Source of the DNA: Spirodela intermedia
Taxonomy: Eukaryota; Streptophyta; Magnoliopsida; Alismatales; Araceae
Assembly: GCA_902729315.2 (NCBI GenBank)
Contig: LR746274.1
Coordinates: forward strand, 930,001-994,000
Reading direction: 5' to 3'
DNA length: 64,000 nucleotides
Shown here: one piece after another, positions 13,652 to 37,110 of the stretch
Numbering within the stretch: position 1 is the stretch's first letter
Layout: every line of letters starts with the position of its first letter
The notes under the pieces: model-generated
Databases searched by the model: none
What the model was told of the DNA's origin: nothing
Seen by the model: the letters and a program-made list of their open reading frames with translations, nothing else
Made by a program: the position numbers and the translations under genes

Positions 13652-14128
13652 TGCGAGGTTTACATAAAAGAGCAACCTGCTTTCTGTTAGTCTGTACTAA
13701 TCTTATTGTGAGAAAGACCACCAGCTTGCTTTCAGAACTAGGGTTCTATTTTTGGTGCCGTAAGATTAGGATTCAGGATTTTCTTCAAAATCCCCCTTCA
13801 AATCAGGTTCATTTTTGGTGCAAGACTTAGAATTGCGTACCAACCACTGATTTCTTCTGGGTAGAGAGAGAGAGATAGAGAGGTTAGAGAGAAGAAGAAG
13901 ATGAGGGCAGGCTCTTGTTCAGCTCTAAAATTCTTCAATTTTACGGTTCCGACTACCATGGCGACGATAATTGGCCACGTCAACCCTCGTCTACCCCATG
14001 CTTATCCCTAGCTCTGCCAATAGGACGCCTCTCCTGGGCTTGGCGTTATCTACTCTGAGCTCGGAAAGCGCCTGCCTTGGTATATACGACCAGCGGGCTC
14101 CGGCGCGGCGCCGCCGTCGCAGGCTACA
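13652..14128. other. Intergenic: RPL5 3' UTR and promoter of the next gene
   Basis: This is a 477-bp space between two plus-strand genes. The left part should be the RPL5 3' UTR. A short GA-rich stretch is near 13862-13882. Near 14080 a possible TATA-like tatatac lies about 50 nt before the ATG of the following gene. No coding potential was seen. Confidence 0.5.
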
Positions 14129-14615
14129 ATGGCTGCTCACTCTCTAGCTCCTGCCCCCAGCGTCGCGGCGGCGGCGCCAGCACCCCCCACGGCGAGTAAG
14201 AGGCACCTGTGTTCTTCTCCGCCGGTGGTGAGATTCGAAGTGCAGCACCAACGGAGGTAGGCCCTTCTTCTCCGGCCGTCGGCATCTCTACAAGATCCAT
14301 TTTTTTTTCGCCCATTAGATTAGCAGAAAGGAAGAAGAAGAAGAATAAGACTCCTCATTCCGTATGCTGAATTGCCGCAGGGCGTTCTTGTACGGGCTGG
14401 TCGGAGCTGGGCTCGGCTCCGCCGTGTGCGGCGGCGGAGATGCCAATGCCGCCGGTAGGCGGCCCCCGCCGCCTCCCCCCAAGGAGAAGAAGGACCTCAA
14501 CATGAGCCCCCTGCAAGCGAAAATCCTCGCTAGCGTCAAGAGGAAAGAGGCCATGAAAGAGGCCATGGCCCAGTTCAGACAGAAAGGAAAGCCCATCGTT
14601 GAACCCCCCAAATGA
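14129..14615 (+). CDS. Small chloroplast (probable thylakoid) protein, 2 exons
   Basis: Exons are 14129-14256 and 14381-14615 (gtaggc donor, gccgcag acceptor), giving 120 aa. The product is not assigned to a named family. The N-terminus is rich in Ala/Ser/Pro with few acids (MAAHSLAPAPSVAAAAPAPP), like a chloroplast transit peptide. It is followed by RRAFLYGLVGAGLGSAVCGG and an ANA/A site, which resembles a twin-arginine thylakoid-lumen signal: RR, a hydrophobic core, then AxA. The predicted mature part is about 55 residues, starting with a proline run and ending in a charged helix-like stretch (MSPLQAKILASVKRKEAMKE, then QFRQKGKPIVEPPK). The RR pair is made by the splice junction. A lumenal or membrane-bound photosynthesis accessory subunit is plausible but unproven. 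Confidence 0.75.
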
Positions 14616-15519
14616 GGAAGCGACGCAATGTCCCCGTCTCTCCCCCCCCTTCGCCCTTGCCGTCCTCTCCATCCATCACTGCAAGTCAGTCAGTTCCCTC
14701 CCTGGAATCCGTAGAAAGTCTTCATCTGCGAAAACTTCTTCAATGGTCCTCCGAATAAGCTATATGTTTACATTTGGTGCAGAAAACTAATCATTTCATC
14801 AAGCTATGTAAGTGGCTCGGGAATGATCTTGTCATGATTTTGCTCTCACCAATGTTCTAATGGCCGAGGTGGAGAAGCTTGAATGAATGCCCTTGCCGAA
14901 ACAGGCAAGCAGCTAACTCCATCAGGCACATAAATGAGATACCATAAGGTGGTGTGATTTATTTGATGAGAAAAAAATCGATATAATGGCGTCTCCCACT
15001 GGGTTTTTAAATGGGCATATAATCTAAATGCCCACAATAACTTACCAAATTGGCAGTTCATTTTTCTATGGTTCTGAGCCCGAAGCACTGAAGAAGGTTG
15101 AACATGAATATGACCAAAGTCAATGAGGAAGGCCGATCCAATAGATCCAAAACAAAGATGAGCTGCTCGAGGAGCTCCACCTTCATGCGTTTCTAAATAT
15201 GGATTGCTGTTCTTCACTGAAGAGATATTAAAGAGAAGAAGAAGATAGGAAGAAAAAGGGGGAAAAATAACATTTTAAAAAATATATGATACATATTTGT
15301 TGAAAGAATAGCAACCCAGTCCCTGAAAACGGGGAAAATAAAGAAAAATATAACTCGGGACTCGGGCGCCACCGCCCCCAACTCACCATCTCAGTCATAA
15401 GCCGTTGACTTTGGTCTGGATACCCAAGCCTTTCAATGGGGGGCAAGGATGGGGAGAGAATGTACACAGGCGGAGCGAAGCAAAACTGAGAAGAAGGCAA
15501 GGCTACCTACCTCCTTTGG
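14616..15519. other. Intergenic: convergent 3' regions
   Basis: The chloroplast-protein gene (+) and HEN2 (-) converge here. The stretch should hold both 3' UTRs. The open frames seen on the minus strand lack domains and plausible starts. Nothing else was recognised. Confidence 0.5.
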
Positions 15520-18500
15520 CTACAGGTAGAGAGATGCGGCGAAGACGATGTCCCTCTTGATCTTGACCACGGCCTCTTCGAACTTCGCCTCGAGGTCCGT
15601 TTCTCCGATGGATTTGGAGGCCGTGATGAGCTGCTGGAGCACCTCCTCCAGTCTCCTGATGGCCCTGATCAGGCTGCCCTCGAAGACCTCTGTGATCTCC
15701 ATGATCTCGTAGAACTTGGAGCCCCTGGCCCACGCATAGACGGCCTCCATGATATCTGGGCGGAATGATTTCACAAAGCCCTCCACGTCGATCTGGACCT
15801 GCCGATTTCATGGAAAGAAGAGACGTTTTCATCATATCTTGAATCATTCACTAGCAACATATTTCTTTCTCCCCACTCCCCACTTAAAATAGCAACAAAA
15901 AAAGAAAAAAAGAAGAAAAAAAAAGTCTGCATAATACAATGATATTAGGGTGGAATGATCTCACAAAGCTGCCCACGTCGATCTAGGCAGAGGGGTTTTC
16001 ACTACCAAGAGGTTTTTGTTTTTTTTTCTTGAAATGGCAGAGGTTGGGTGGGTACGAAGAAAAGTTGCTAAGAAAGGATAAAAATCATGGATTTGTGAAC
16101 CCATCGAAAGAGAAGTGATCAGAAGATTCAGAAGGGCGATTTACAAACCCTACGGCACTTCTTCTCTTGTGTTGAATAGGCAGAGTAAATGTGAAGTACC
16201 TTGCATTCGAGCTGGACCTTGGCAATCTTCCTGGCCGTCTCTTGCAGCTGCGAGAAGAGTAGGTCCAGCTCTTCTCTGGGCTTCTGAGAGTCATTCAGCT
16301 TCTCCTGCCACACAAAACACGATAAAACGGCGGCGATCTCCTCTGCGGTGATGTCCTTGAAGACTCCACCGAACATGAGCTCCGTCAATGTTAGTTCATC
16401 CGCGCTGCTGATTTCACAGGCGACCTTCCCCTTCAACTCCACAACATCCTCCGCAGTCGTATACCTGCAGATGAGAGCCACGCGTAGCTGGGCTCAAAGC
16501 TGTATAGAGAATGTTCCAAACGCAGTGAAAGCTTGGAGGATATTCAGTAGGAACTTCCATTCCAGGGGCAGTAGTAACAAGGGGTTAGAGATATGAACAA
16601 CGAGACGGTTGGGCCATAAGCTATTCAGAGAAGAATGCTCCAGAGTCCACGGGGTGCAGATTATGCCACCCAATGGGAAAAGCATGCATTTCGGATTAAA
16701 TGAGGGTCAAGAAGAATTACCCCAACCGACGCAGGACCCGCTTCCGAGCCTTGAGTTCGTCTTTGAAGGCTAAGGCAGTCGATGTGCGCATCGTCTTCTT
16801 AATTGACCTGATCTTGGCGGTCAATTCCTGCTTGGAATGCAAAAGTCTGAGCTTCTCTCGAATCAAGGGCGACTTTCGTAGCTCATGTCTTTCAAACAAG
16901 CTTTCAAGAGCCTCTATCCTCCTCACAACCTTTTTATACGACTTAGACTGAACCTGGATGTGCCAACAAAATGGTTGGGTAATGAAGGGAAGATGAATTA
17001 GCTTCTAGTACAAGGATCATATCAAGAATTAAAGACGACAAGTTCAGAAAAAAAAAAAAAAAAAAACCACGGCAAGGATCAGGTGCTCACCCCCATGTCG
17101 TCTTCAGGATCAAGAAGGTGCATCCCATCTTTGTGGAATCTTAGGTATGCTTCTGAAACCTTTTTCAGAGTATTTTCCCGCGATTCCAGCGGTAGAAGGT
17201 CCTTCGGCATGTGTACGCAGATACTGCTCAAGCTATTTATCTGGTTTAAAGGCACGAAAAACAAGCCACATGAACATTTAACGCATCTAACGATATAAAA
17301 AATAAGCATAGGGGCAGGGTTCCATCGTTCGAAGGTATGATTACAGAAATATTCTAATTGAGCAGAATTCTGTAAGTGGAAAACTAGAACGGGAGACTGA
17401 TGTGGGGAGTTTACCCGTGATAGAGGTAATGAAACGACGATAGGCTCCCCATTCTCATTCAAAGGAACAATCTTCATGGACTTTTTCGTTCCTATGTCCT
17501 TGGTCACCGCACATCTAGCTAGAACATGTACAACATAGTCGGCATCCTCGGGTTTTCCGCCTGGATGAACATAAACAGTTTCAATGAAGAGAGACAGGCC
17601 TCCAATAAAGCAGAATATTGAAATAGTTATTTGGCAAACAATCCAATAACAATATCATCAGTTATTTGGCGCGTCATGTATCAGTGTAAGGCCCTTTTTA
17701 CCTTCAGAAAGGCCTTTCACCCTTTCAAAATTGACGATCACACCCCACGAAACCTGCTCTTCAATGGACAGTATAGGGGCTGTCTCGTCTTCTATGCACT
17801 GGATGCACACTAGCCTGCCAGGCTGTAAGAAACGCAGACAATACTTGGGGGTGATCACAATGCTGCGAACATCGTTCTTCAAGCTTTTATACTGCTGTAG
17901 AACATCGTAGTAGTCCTTCAGATTATCCTCCTCTTCAATCACAATCGAATCTCGTTCTTCTTTCAGCTGTCTTGTTTGCTTCTGCAAAGAAAAATAAAGG
18001 GAATGTTACAAGCAACACAAGACTGCCAGAGGACACGGAACTTCAGTGTATCTCAACGAACCTCAAGATCAGGAAGAGCGCGATCAGCCTGAAATTGAAA
18101 AAACGAATGCCTTAGAAGATTCTCTGGATCCCCATCTTCGCAGCGCATTTGATTTAACAGCATGTTGTAGCTCAGATGGAAGGCACTGCACGTATATGCA
18201 TGTTTTTAACCCACAAAACTTAGCACTCATAAATTGAATAGTGGCCGAGGAAGTCTATTTTAAGTGGCAGCTCTCATGTAAACAATGCAGAAAATATCAG
18301 ACTTCTCCTAAGAATGGCAAAAATAGCCAAAGTTTTGATAACCTGTAAAAGATTAATATCGTCTAGAGAGAGTTTTCAAAAAGCTTGACAAAGATATAAG
18401 GAAGCCATGCAATTTCCACATAAGTTAAAAATTACAAGGCAAATAGTTCAGTAGGATCAACGGTAAGCGACATTATTAACCTAAAATCTCGAATGCATGA

Positions 18501-21500
18501 ATTATTCAAATGATTCATTGCAACCCCTGTGTATGCTCTCACAGGATAACATAAAATCTGGGATTACTTTATTCTCTCGGTCAACAAATCATTCCTCAAA
18601 AAATAGTGTGAAGTATTTATGAAGAAAATGTTCACAGGACGACTATGCCGGATTACGATCTTCAAATGAAGAAACAACTCAAGGAATGACAATAAACACA
18701 GTGCAATACATTAGCAAATAAGTTCCACATTTTTATCAGCAACAGGCATAAATACCTGTTTAAACAATCAGGGCTTCCTTTTACCATCAACTTAGCAGTA
18801 GATGGCTCCATTTTCTCATCAATCATGAGAATGCAAATTCCACGCTCATCAATACCTCGACGGCCAGCACGACCACTCATTTGTATATATTCTCCACTTG
18901 ATATCCATCTGAATTTATCGCCATCAAATTTTCGTACATTCGTAAACACGACAGTCTTTGCTGGCATATTGAGGCCAATGCTGAAGGTTTCTGTGGCGAA
19001 TAAACACTGTAACAGAGATTTTTCACTGAACCTTTCTTTAAATGTAGCAATGCTAATGAAAACGTTGAATGAACATTTGACATAGAATCATGTATGGACG
19101 ATGCTAACTTTTTGGGTAAAGTGCTACTTCTCAGTGTAGTAAAATATTTTGTAGGTCTCAAGCATCATTTTAGAAACTCTTTTCGCCATTCTTGTCCAAA
19201 GGAAAACAAAAATCCACGGTACCATATACAAAAGAGACTGGTTCCAACTAAGATGATAGAAAGAATTAATACCAACCTTTATCAAGCCTTCTTGAAATAG
19301 TATTTCAATCACCTCTTTCAAAATTGGAAGCAGACCAGAATGGTGCACACCAATCCCACGTTTCAACAGAGGTAACATATTAGAGACCTGAGATTAATAA
19401 TACAAGCATTAAAAAATTCTGAATTGATTCCCATGTAGACATCCGTTAGACACAGCTGTCCAAAATGGAGACATTGAACCAGTCAAACGAGAGAACATTT
19501 TGAGTAATTACAGCTCATCATCACACAGGATAAATTCGCATATCATAAAAGGCAACATTTTAAAAATAGCAATTAAGGCCAAACACATCTGCCATAAATT
19601 TCCATGCAGCTCTCGTCATCATTTAATTTTGTCACATCACAGGGTGCGGTAATTGACAGGGAAGTTATATAAATAACAAAGACAGAAAAGTTGATAGCCA
19701 TAGAATATATGGATCACTATTTACACGATTTCCAAAACAAAAAGAGGAATAAGACCTTACCTGAGGAAGCTTCTTGTCGTCGTCTGAAAGAATATCCATT
19801 GCACTCCAGAAGATAGTTTCAATATTCGCCTTCTCATCGTCGTCAGCTAAGTCCATTTTTGCCATCTACAAGATTAGAGTAAATGACTTCGAATATAGTA
19901 AGTACTGTCTCATAATTCTCCCAACTCTCCGTTTTATGACAGCTACATCATCATCTGTACCAGCGGTCACGAAGATAAACTTTATTTTAAATGGTCAACC
20001 AACAATTGTTCACTTAGAGGCATCTATTCAGACTGATTCGTGCAGTCATTTAACCAAGTAAGATAATAGCCGAACGTTTACAAACGCATGAGGATGACAG
20101 GAACGACCAAACAACATTATATTTTTAACCATTCTATACATAGGGAGTCGTGTGTTTCAAAAAAAATATAAAACATCATATTGCACGAGATTGTAGAGTA
20201 GCTCCGACAATATTGCTCAAACAGAAACCATTTAACTCTGTCCCGAAAACCTGGGGCAAAGAAAGTAGCATAAAGTATGAAAAAAAAAAAGCTTGTCAAC
20301 TTCCAGGGTATGTAGGCACCAATGTATGCCATAGCAATATCGCTAAGATTTTTTGACGAAGAAATATTTCAAATCTCATATTAAAACATCACGAGAATTT
20401 ATGTGAATCGAAATCAAAACTCACCTGCATTGCAAGGAATTCACACTCTCTTTTGCTAAAGCTGAAAAGTATCACAGGATCATACTGACGTTGGATTATC
20501 ATTTTCACTATCTTGAAGATGTCACTTTGCTCGCTTGATCTACCTGCTACCAACCCCTTTTGCCATTTCTCATTTTCTCTTTTCTTGTTCCCCTCTCTGG
20601 CTGGTACTAGTGCATTCAAAGCTTTTTGAAAACTTTCCTCTCTAAACTTCCCCTTTTCATCCACCACCATGTACAGACCGTCGCCTCCAGATGGGAAAAT
20701 GTAATGTTGAAGAGGTGTGGGTCGATAATCAGTATAGACAATATGACAAGGCTGTCGATGAACCTATAAAACATGCTACGTACATATTAGCCACGAGTTT
20801 CACTTCACTTAAGCTATTGATAGATTCATAGAACGTTTGGAGTCCAAAAATACATCTGAACTCAGAAAAGAGAGCATGATATTTACAGGAAATTTAAGCA
20901 ATGTAACAAAAATGTGTCAAGCTGGGACATGGATGACCTTTGCAACCCAATCAGCAAATTCCTTAGCATTGGGTACCGTTGCTGAAAGAAATACAAAACG
21001 TGAGTTTCTTGGAGCCATGACAATACTCTCCTCCCAAACAACACCCCTTTCCCTGTCCCGCATGTAGTGCACCTCGTCGAAGATAATCCAAGCCACTTCC
21101 CTCATAACCTCAGAACCCTTGTATTGCATACTCCTCAAAATCTCTGTCGTCATGACCTGAAATACACAGTTCCATTAGCAATTACACATCTCACCCAACT
21201 GAATACGTTTGGGGTGGCGGGGGAATGAAAGAAAAAGAAAAAGATTAAAATAGCAAGTTGTCAAACTCGCACCAAGCAAGAAGCACTGGGTTCAATAGTC
21301 ACATCCCCTGTCATTAGCCCAACATCAGAGAATTCCTCCTTGAATTCCCTATATTTTTGGTTACTGAGAGCCTTAATTGGGGAAGTATATATGACTCGTT
21401 GGTTGTCCCGAAGGGACATAGCAATGGCATACAACGCCACCACAGTCTTCCCCGCAGATGTATGCGCAGACACCTAAACAAAAAAAGGCTTATCAACCCG

Positions 21501-21838
21501 ACGACGAATACAGAAGCCGCAGCATTAGCTAGGATCATTCAGCGAGCACTACGCCTTCGCAACATTACCATGACCGATTCCCCATTGTTGAGGCACTTTA
21601 CGGCCTCGGCCTGGAACGGATCGAGCTGAAAACTGAACTCCTTCGCCGGCTTCAACTTCTCCCCGCTCTCGGGAGCGGGGGCACGGCGAGGAGGATGAAC
21701 GAAGCCTTCAGGGTAGGAGACGTCGTGGAGACAGGCCACTGGTCCATCGACGATGTTCTGCACCTCACCCCTAGCCGACTTTCCCGCCGGAGCGTCCGGA
21801 GACGGGCTTCCCAGAGGTTTCCTCTTCAGTGAATCCAT
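15520..21838 (-). CDS. HEN2: HEN2, nuclear exosome DExH RNA helicase (14 exons)
   Basis: Exons in coding order: 21838-21569, 21473-21273, 21156-20938, 20763-20425, 19865-19761, 19387-19277, 19006-18756, 18185-18062, 17981-17702, 17560-17415, 17240-17091, 16953-16721, 16464-16200, 15798-15520; 990 aa, all phases closing. HEN2 is the plant MTR4-like 3'-5' helicase of the nucleoplasmic NEXT complex that feeds RNA to the exosome. Visible motifs are Walker [10 protein letters not shown] (about 92-100), DEVH (184-187), SAT (215-217) and motif [12 protein letters not shown] (about 457-466). A KOW/arch insertion lies mid-protein, and a C-terminal helical (DSHCT) domain ends [14 protein letters not shown]. 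The short N-terminus ([10 protein letters not shown]) matches HEN2 rather than MTR4. An in-frame ATG 31 codons upstream was not chosen because the HEN2 family starts at this methionine. Intron 13 carries a copy of exon 14 sequence. Confidence 0.95.
15941..15990. repeat. Decayed copy of HEN2 exon 14 start, in intron 13
   Basis: This 50-bp stretch matches 15751-15800 at about 40 of 50 positions with an offset of exactly 190 bp and no gaps. It covers the first bases of exon 14 and the acceptor zone. It is a local direct duplication that has since diverged. Confidence 0.8.
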
Positions 21839-22169
21839 TGGAAACACCCAAACCTCTCTCTCTAGGGTTTTAGAGCACCCTCCTCCACGACGCCCGGAAG
21901 AACATAATGGGCCATAATGGGCTTCAGTCATCTTCCATCTTTCTATCCGTCATAGGCCCATTTGTGGTCCATCGTGGATTCAAAGGGTTCAGCCGATCGA
22001 CGCCTCTGATCCCGCCACATCGCCCCGGCGGATTCTTCTTCGGACCACCACCCGATCCGATCCAACCCACGCGGGTCAGATCGGGCACGACCCATGCTTG
22101 CAACGGCAGATTATACCCATTTTAAAACCTGAGCGCCTTCAGAAAAAGGTGCTAAATTAATCCGCTAGC

Positions 22170-22200
<31 letters not shown>

Positions 22201-22245
22201 GTTCAGGGTTCTGTGAGGGGATACGGTTCAGATGGGGATGAATGG
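21839..22245. promoter_or_regulatory. HEN2 promoter / 3' end of the FAM133-like gene
   Basis: Both neighbours are on the minus strand, so this is HEN2's upstream region. It contains TGGGCC at 21908-21913, TGGGCT at 21918-21923 and GGCCCA at 21955-21960 (site II elements), plus an AAACCCTA telo-box on the minus strand near 21871-21878. This pattern is usual for plant housekeeping and proliferation-linked genes. A GA/G tract lies at 22169-22201. Confidence 0.55.
22169..22201. repeat. (GA)10 followed by an 11-nt G run
   Basis: A pure GA dinucleotide repeat runs directly into a G homopolymer, probably in the 3' UTR or downstream flank of the FAM133-like gene. Length is likely to vary between individuals, and the homopolymer is error-prone in assembly. 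Confidence 0.9.
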
Positions 22246-25200
22246 TCAGCTCTTCACAGTACCAAAAAATCTAGAGAGAGGGACGGGGCCGGCGGCGCCG
22301 CCATCTTCGCCGTCGCTGCCGGAGTGCTTGGCCCTCGACTTCCGCCTTTTCTCTCTCCGTCTGCTCTTGGACCTCCGCGAGTCCCTCTCCTCGTCGTCGC
22401 TGCTCGAGGTCTCGGAGGACGAGCTCGAGGAACTCGACGACGACGACCTCTTCGACCGCTGCAAGAGTGGCGTAGGAACATCGGTCGAAGAAGTCAATAC
22501 TTCTGGCACCGGAGAATCAGGCGAGGTCAACTTATGAAATCATTAACAGAGGGGGGGAGACCTTTCTTTTCTTGCTGCTCCTTTTCTTCTGATCCCTCTC
22601 CTTTCTTTCTGTGAAGAGACAATAAGAAAACAACCACAGGAACCGTCAGAACTACAGACATTGCTGACGATCATATACATATATACATATATCAGCTTTT
22701 GGGTTCATCTAAGCAGAGTCTTCAGACATAATTGTAAGCTTTTAGAGTTTAGGGTTTAGGGTTTTTTTTTTTTTTTTTCACCTTTCGTCCGATGAGACTT
22801 GTTACTGGAGTGGTTTCTTCCATGGGCAAGCTTCTTTGCTCTTTCCGCATCCAGCTGAGCCCTGTACTCTTTCATCATCCTATCTTTATCAGCCTCCAGT
22901 TCATCCCTCTTTGCTTCATCTTCCTGGAAATTATTATAAACCAATAATAAGATGGGCATTCTTCGAAGATAACTTCTCAGCAGTTATTAGAAGCAATATA
23001 ATTATCACCCATCAAGTCTAATACAGATTTATTAACGTGAATATTAAGTGCAAAGACTCATCCAGCTACTCCATGACTTGACCTCTGGGCGAACTAAATA
23101 TGATCGAAAAACCGTGCTTCTTCCATGCTCATTTAACTCTGCCTGATCGCATGTTACGGCACTTGTAAGACAAAAAATAAGGCATTGCGGTTGTTGGGCG
23201 CAAGGGGAGAGGAGAAAAAATAAACCGTGATTCTTCGTAGTAATGGTCATCGATCAATCTAACCATTTCAAAGGTTATTGAAAAACTAGTCAACTGCACA
23301 TGCGTGCAGGTAAAACACTTTGCTAACATCAAATATGAGGCATGCCAAGAAGCGATCATGAAATCAGAAAGTTCCTACCGGAAGTAAATATTCAGAATGG
23401 ATTCTCACTCTCAAAATCTTTGCTCAAAGTTAATGGAAAATTCAAGAAAAAGGATAATTTGATCGATTCAACCGCTATGTATGATAGCATCTGAAACATT
23501 TTTTGTGGGAAAATATTAGCAAATTTGCCATTTTCCGTTCAATGTGTAACACTGGCCGGAATGACAGTGAAAAGCTCATGCAAGACACTAAGAAAATGAT
23601 TTCACATTTTCCCTGTAATTAGAGACACAAAAATTGACATTGCAACTGAATGTGGTGCCGAACATGTGAAGTTTTTCTTGAGATGTGAAAGATGAACTCA
23701 TTTTGGAAGATTCAATCCATTCTTTAATCCGACATATCTCCATAAGTGGTTACAAGAAATAGTAAAATAAACTTCAATGATTATCACAGAAAGCTTAACG
23801 AAATAATTCTTTTGCAAGTATTATGTAGTTACCCTTTGTTTCCGTTTGAATTCTTCCCATGTAATGGTGTGAGAAGTTCTCAGGCTGGCCAAACGAGCAG
23901 CATGCCACTCTGGTGAATGAAAAGAACCATCCGTCTGCGACTGCCCTCATCAGTAAAAATCCAACAAAAGAAAATATCTATTGCAGAAAAAAGGATTTTT
24001 TCCGACGAAATCAAGATATAAAAGCATGCAGGGTCAAAGATGTTGAGAATAGGTACCCATATCCAAAGACAAAGACCAAAAGATATATCCAGTTTCCGTG
24101 TCAATAGCTTTTGTGGTATTTTCACAAACATTAAACGCAAATAAGAAACCAGAGTAGGAAAATCATTTGATTCTTCAGAGAGGATTAGTTGAATATTTAT
24201 TTCTGCAATGCCAACTTCCTTGACATGGAAGTCCACATGTAAATAGTTCTACAGCAGCAAGACCACAACATGAAAATGCTCAATGATCTGTTGGATATTT
24301 CATCTTTCTGGAGGACAGCTACAATCCAAGTGTTCTTTATAACAAGAGTTCAGTTAATTTAAGCAGCGCCATAATGATACTCCTAAGATCTGAGGCTGGA
24401 GGATACTCAATATTTAACCAAGGATTTTCAGCTACATAAATGCTTTTTTGTCACACAGAATCTTCTTGAGAATAAAATAATAATGCCTGTTATGGAAGTA
24501 GAGCTAGTCAACTTTCCTACATGTAAAGAACCAAGTTGCATATACGAAAAAGGACCATTCTTTCACAGGCATATTTATTTTTTGCCATGAAATCATCATC
24601 TATGAACGACAGGTTGATAATCCGCTACAAGAAGCCATTATCCCTGATAAGATAAATATGTTCAACCCGATCTCAAAAACATTGACTAGATTCTATTCAT
24701 ATATAACAGGGACAATATTACAACATGGCTAGGGCACGAGTCAAACCCATCATGCACGAATCAAACCCATCATATGAACAACATAGTGATTCATCAATTA
24801 GACCGCAGAATGGAGTTAATTTCTATTGCACAGCATTTCGTCTGTTAACCACTCTAGTTCGATTTGACCATCATGCAAATATAGAACTAGGGGCTTTAGG
24901 AGAATTGTTGATTGGTTCCCCATTTGCACTGAATAATATTTTCACTATTTAAATCTCTTTAATTCTCATTTCCGAAGTTGATACTTACGCCAAACTGTTG
25001 GTATGTCAAAAAAGGTGTAATGCAGGTATCTATAAGAGTAAATTATCAATAAACTCAGCGAAAATGTTTAAAAAATCATCCATAAGTCCTTCAATTGGAT
25101 CAGCTACAAGATATTTCACAAGCTAATCAAATTCTTTCATCACATCACAAGGCCTGGAGTTTAACTATTGCATCTCAAAAGTATTTCAGTTTGCTGATGA

Positions 25201-25931
25201 ACGGTATTTTGAACCAAGACTGAAGATTTCCCACTGAAGTATATTTAATATACTCTATCATTAAGATGAAATCCCTTTCAAAATTTAGAAGCCTGTAATG
25301 ACACAAGCAGATATGGTGCAGAAGTTGGTTGTCTGCAGAACTACGTCACCTCCCTAAACTACCTGATGCTGGTCGGTACCACTCCCCAGGCTATATTAGG
25401 GAATTCAACTGCCTATAACTAAAGCATAAGGCAGCAGATGGCCCAAATTTGGTTAGCCAAGATACTCATTGATTTCTAATCCACAACTAGACTCTGTGAA
25501 GATAGCATCTTATCATAGTCCGATTTATATAAACCTCAAATTGGACACTGGAAAGTATAAAGCTTAGACACTGAGATCCAAAAGCAAAGAAAAATCATAG
25601 CGTCTTATTGAACTATCTTTCAGCAAACCTCTACACACTATCCCTGAAACAGTAATTTAATCAAAATTTCCATCTTCATCCGAGAAATCGGAAACGGTTC
25701 GATTGAAAGAATAGGGGCCACGCATTAGACCGAAGCCATGGAAGACACAAACAGCGTCCGCACGAAGCCCTCTGCTACCGCAGCAAAAATAATTCATGGA
25801 GCTAGTTAGCGTTTACATCATTCACAGTGTGGAAGGGTACAAACCATTCCTTCATCGGCATCTTCGGGCCCTCCGGAGCTCGACCCCAGCCTGGCCCTCT
25901 GCATAGCTTTGTAGGCTTGGTTCTTCCCCAT
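22246..25931 (-). CDS. FAM133-like basic/Ser-rich nuclear protein (5 exons)
   Basis: Exons in coding order: 25931-25845, 23934-23833, 22923-22782, 22608-22562, 22458-22246; 591 nt, 196 aa, phases close. The N-terminus MGKNQAYKAMQRARLGSSSG and the core FHSPEWHAARLASL...TWEEFKRKQ are typical of a plant nuclear family related to animal FAM133. The central part is a charged helix (EADKDRMMKEYRAQLDAERA, then KLAHGRNHSSNKS), followed by a KKKR-rich stretch, a run of 11 Ser, acidic DDEE, an RS/KR-rich region and the tail PVPLSRFFGTVKS. Such composition fits a spliceosome-associated or nuclear-speckle protein; the biochemical role is unknown. The acceptor of the last exon (cttgcag|CGG) was chosen because it joins KKRK to RSKRSS as in relatives; the frame stays open 24 codons further upstream. 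Confidence 0.83.
22748..22764. repeat. Short telomere-like TTTAGGG tract
   Basis: Two exact copies of the plant telomere unit TTTAGGG run into a T homopolymer, inside the third intron of the FAM133-like gene. Read on the minus strand this is a telo-box. It is too short to mark an old telomere. Confidence 0.7.
23935..25844 (-). other. Intron 1 of the FAM133-like gene
   Basis: A 1.9-kb AT-rich intron. The open frames in it are short and without recognisable domains. I see no transposon terminal repeats, RNA gene or hidden exon in it. Confidence 0.6.
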
Positions 25932-26606
25932 TGTGAAAGATCCCAAGACGTGGCGCTGGAATAGATAATCGACACCGGATGTAAACGATTCCGGCGAACC
26001 TTGCGGGTGAAGGAGTAAATTCCCCTACTAAGCCATGGATTCCAGGAAGAAGTGAAGCTTCACGAGCACCAGGAAGGAGAGAAATGGGGGGACGCTGGGG
26101 TTTTCTCTGCTGCGTGAGGGTGAAAGACCATTCGATTCCAAGGGATTTCTTGTAAATAACGCCTATAATTTTATAATTATGTATAAACCCTCACTGTGGG
26201 GGGCCAGGCACAATTTTGTTTCTTCCACAAAATATTTTCACTTGCAGATGGCTTAATAATATTAAAACAACACAATATTTTTTACTATCGTGTGAATATT
26301 TTGGAATTTAGTAATTTAATTAATTTTTGTAGAAAGAGGAATGCTATCCTACTCCAGCAATGATCGTCAATCAATCATCTTTCATCCAATCAGAGACGTT
26401 GCTTCCCAAGAGTAAATCAAGGCCGTTCAATGCCTGGTCCCATCGTGGAACTCCCTCATCTCTCTCTCTCTCTCTAGCCCCCCCTCCATAAGTATACTGG
26501 TATAAATGTATACTTCGGACAACTGTAACGGTCGGACGATCTGAAAGCTTTGGTAAGCTTCTTCTTGTCGCACCTTCTCTGATCTCGCCTCCAGTCCATT
26601 CCGGTG
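25932..26606. promoter_or_regulatory. Divergent promoter region (FAM133-like / beta-glucosidase)
   Basis: The genes on either side are transcribed away from this 675-bp space. On the beta-glucosidase side there is a CT tract at 26460-26475 and a TATA box TATAAAT at 26501-26507, about 100 nt before the ATG. The other side is TATA-less as far as I can see, fitting a housekeeping gene. Confidence 0.6.

Positions 26607-37110
<10,504 letters not shown>

Noticed and set aside
21839-21931. In-frame upstream ATG extending HEN2 by 31 residues
   Set aside because: Known HEN2 proteins start at the MxxLKRKP methionine, and the extension crosses promoter-like site II motifs.
22748-22764. Interstitial telomere
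   Set aside because: Only two TTTAGGG units. This is common in plant introns and promoters.
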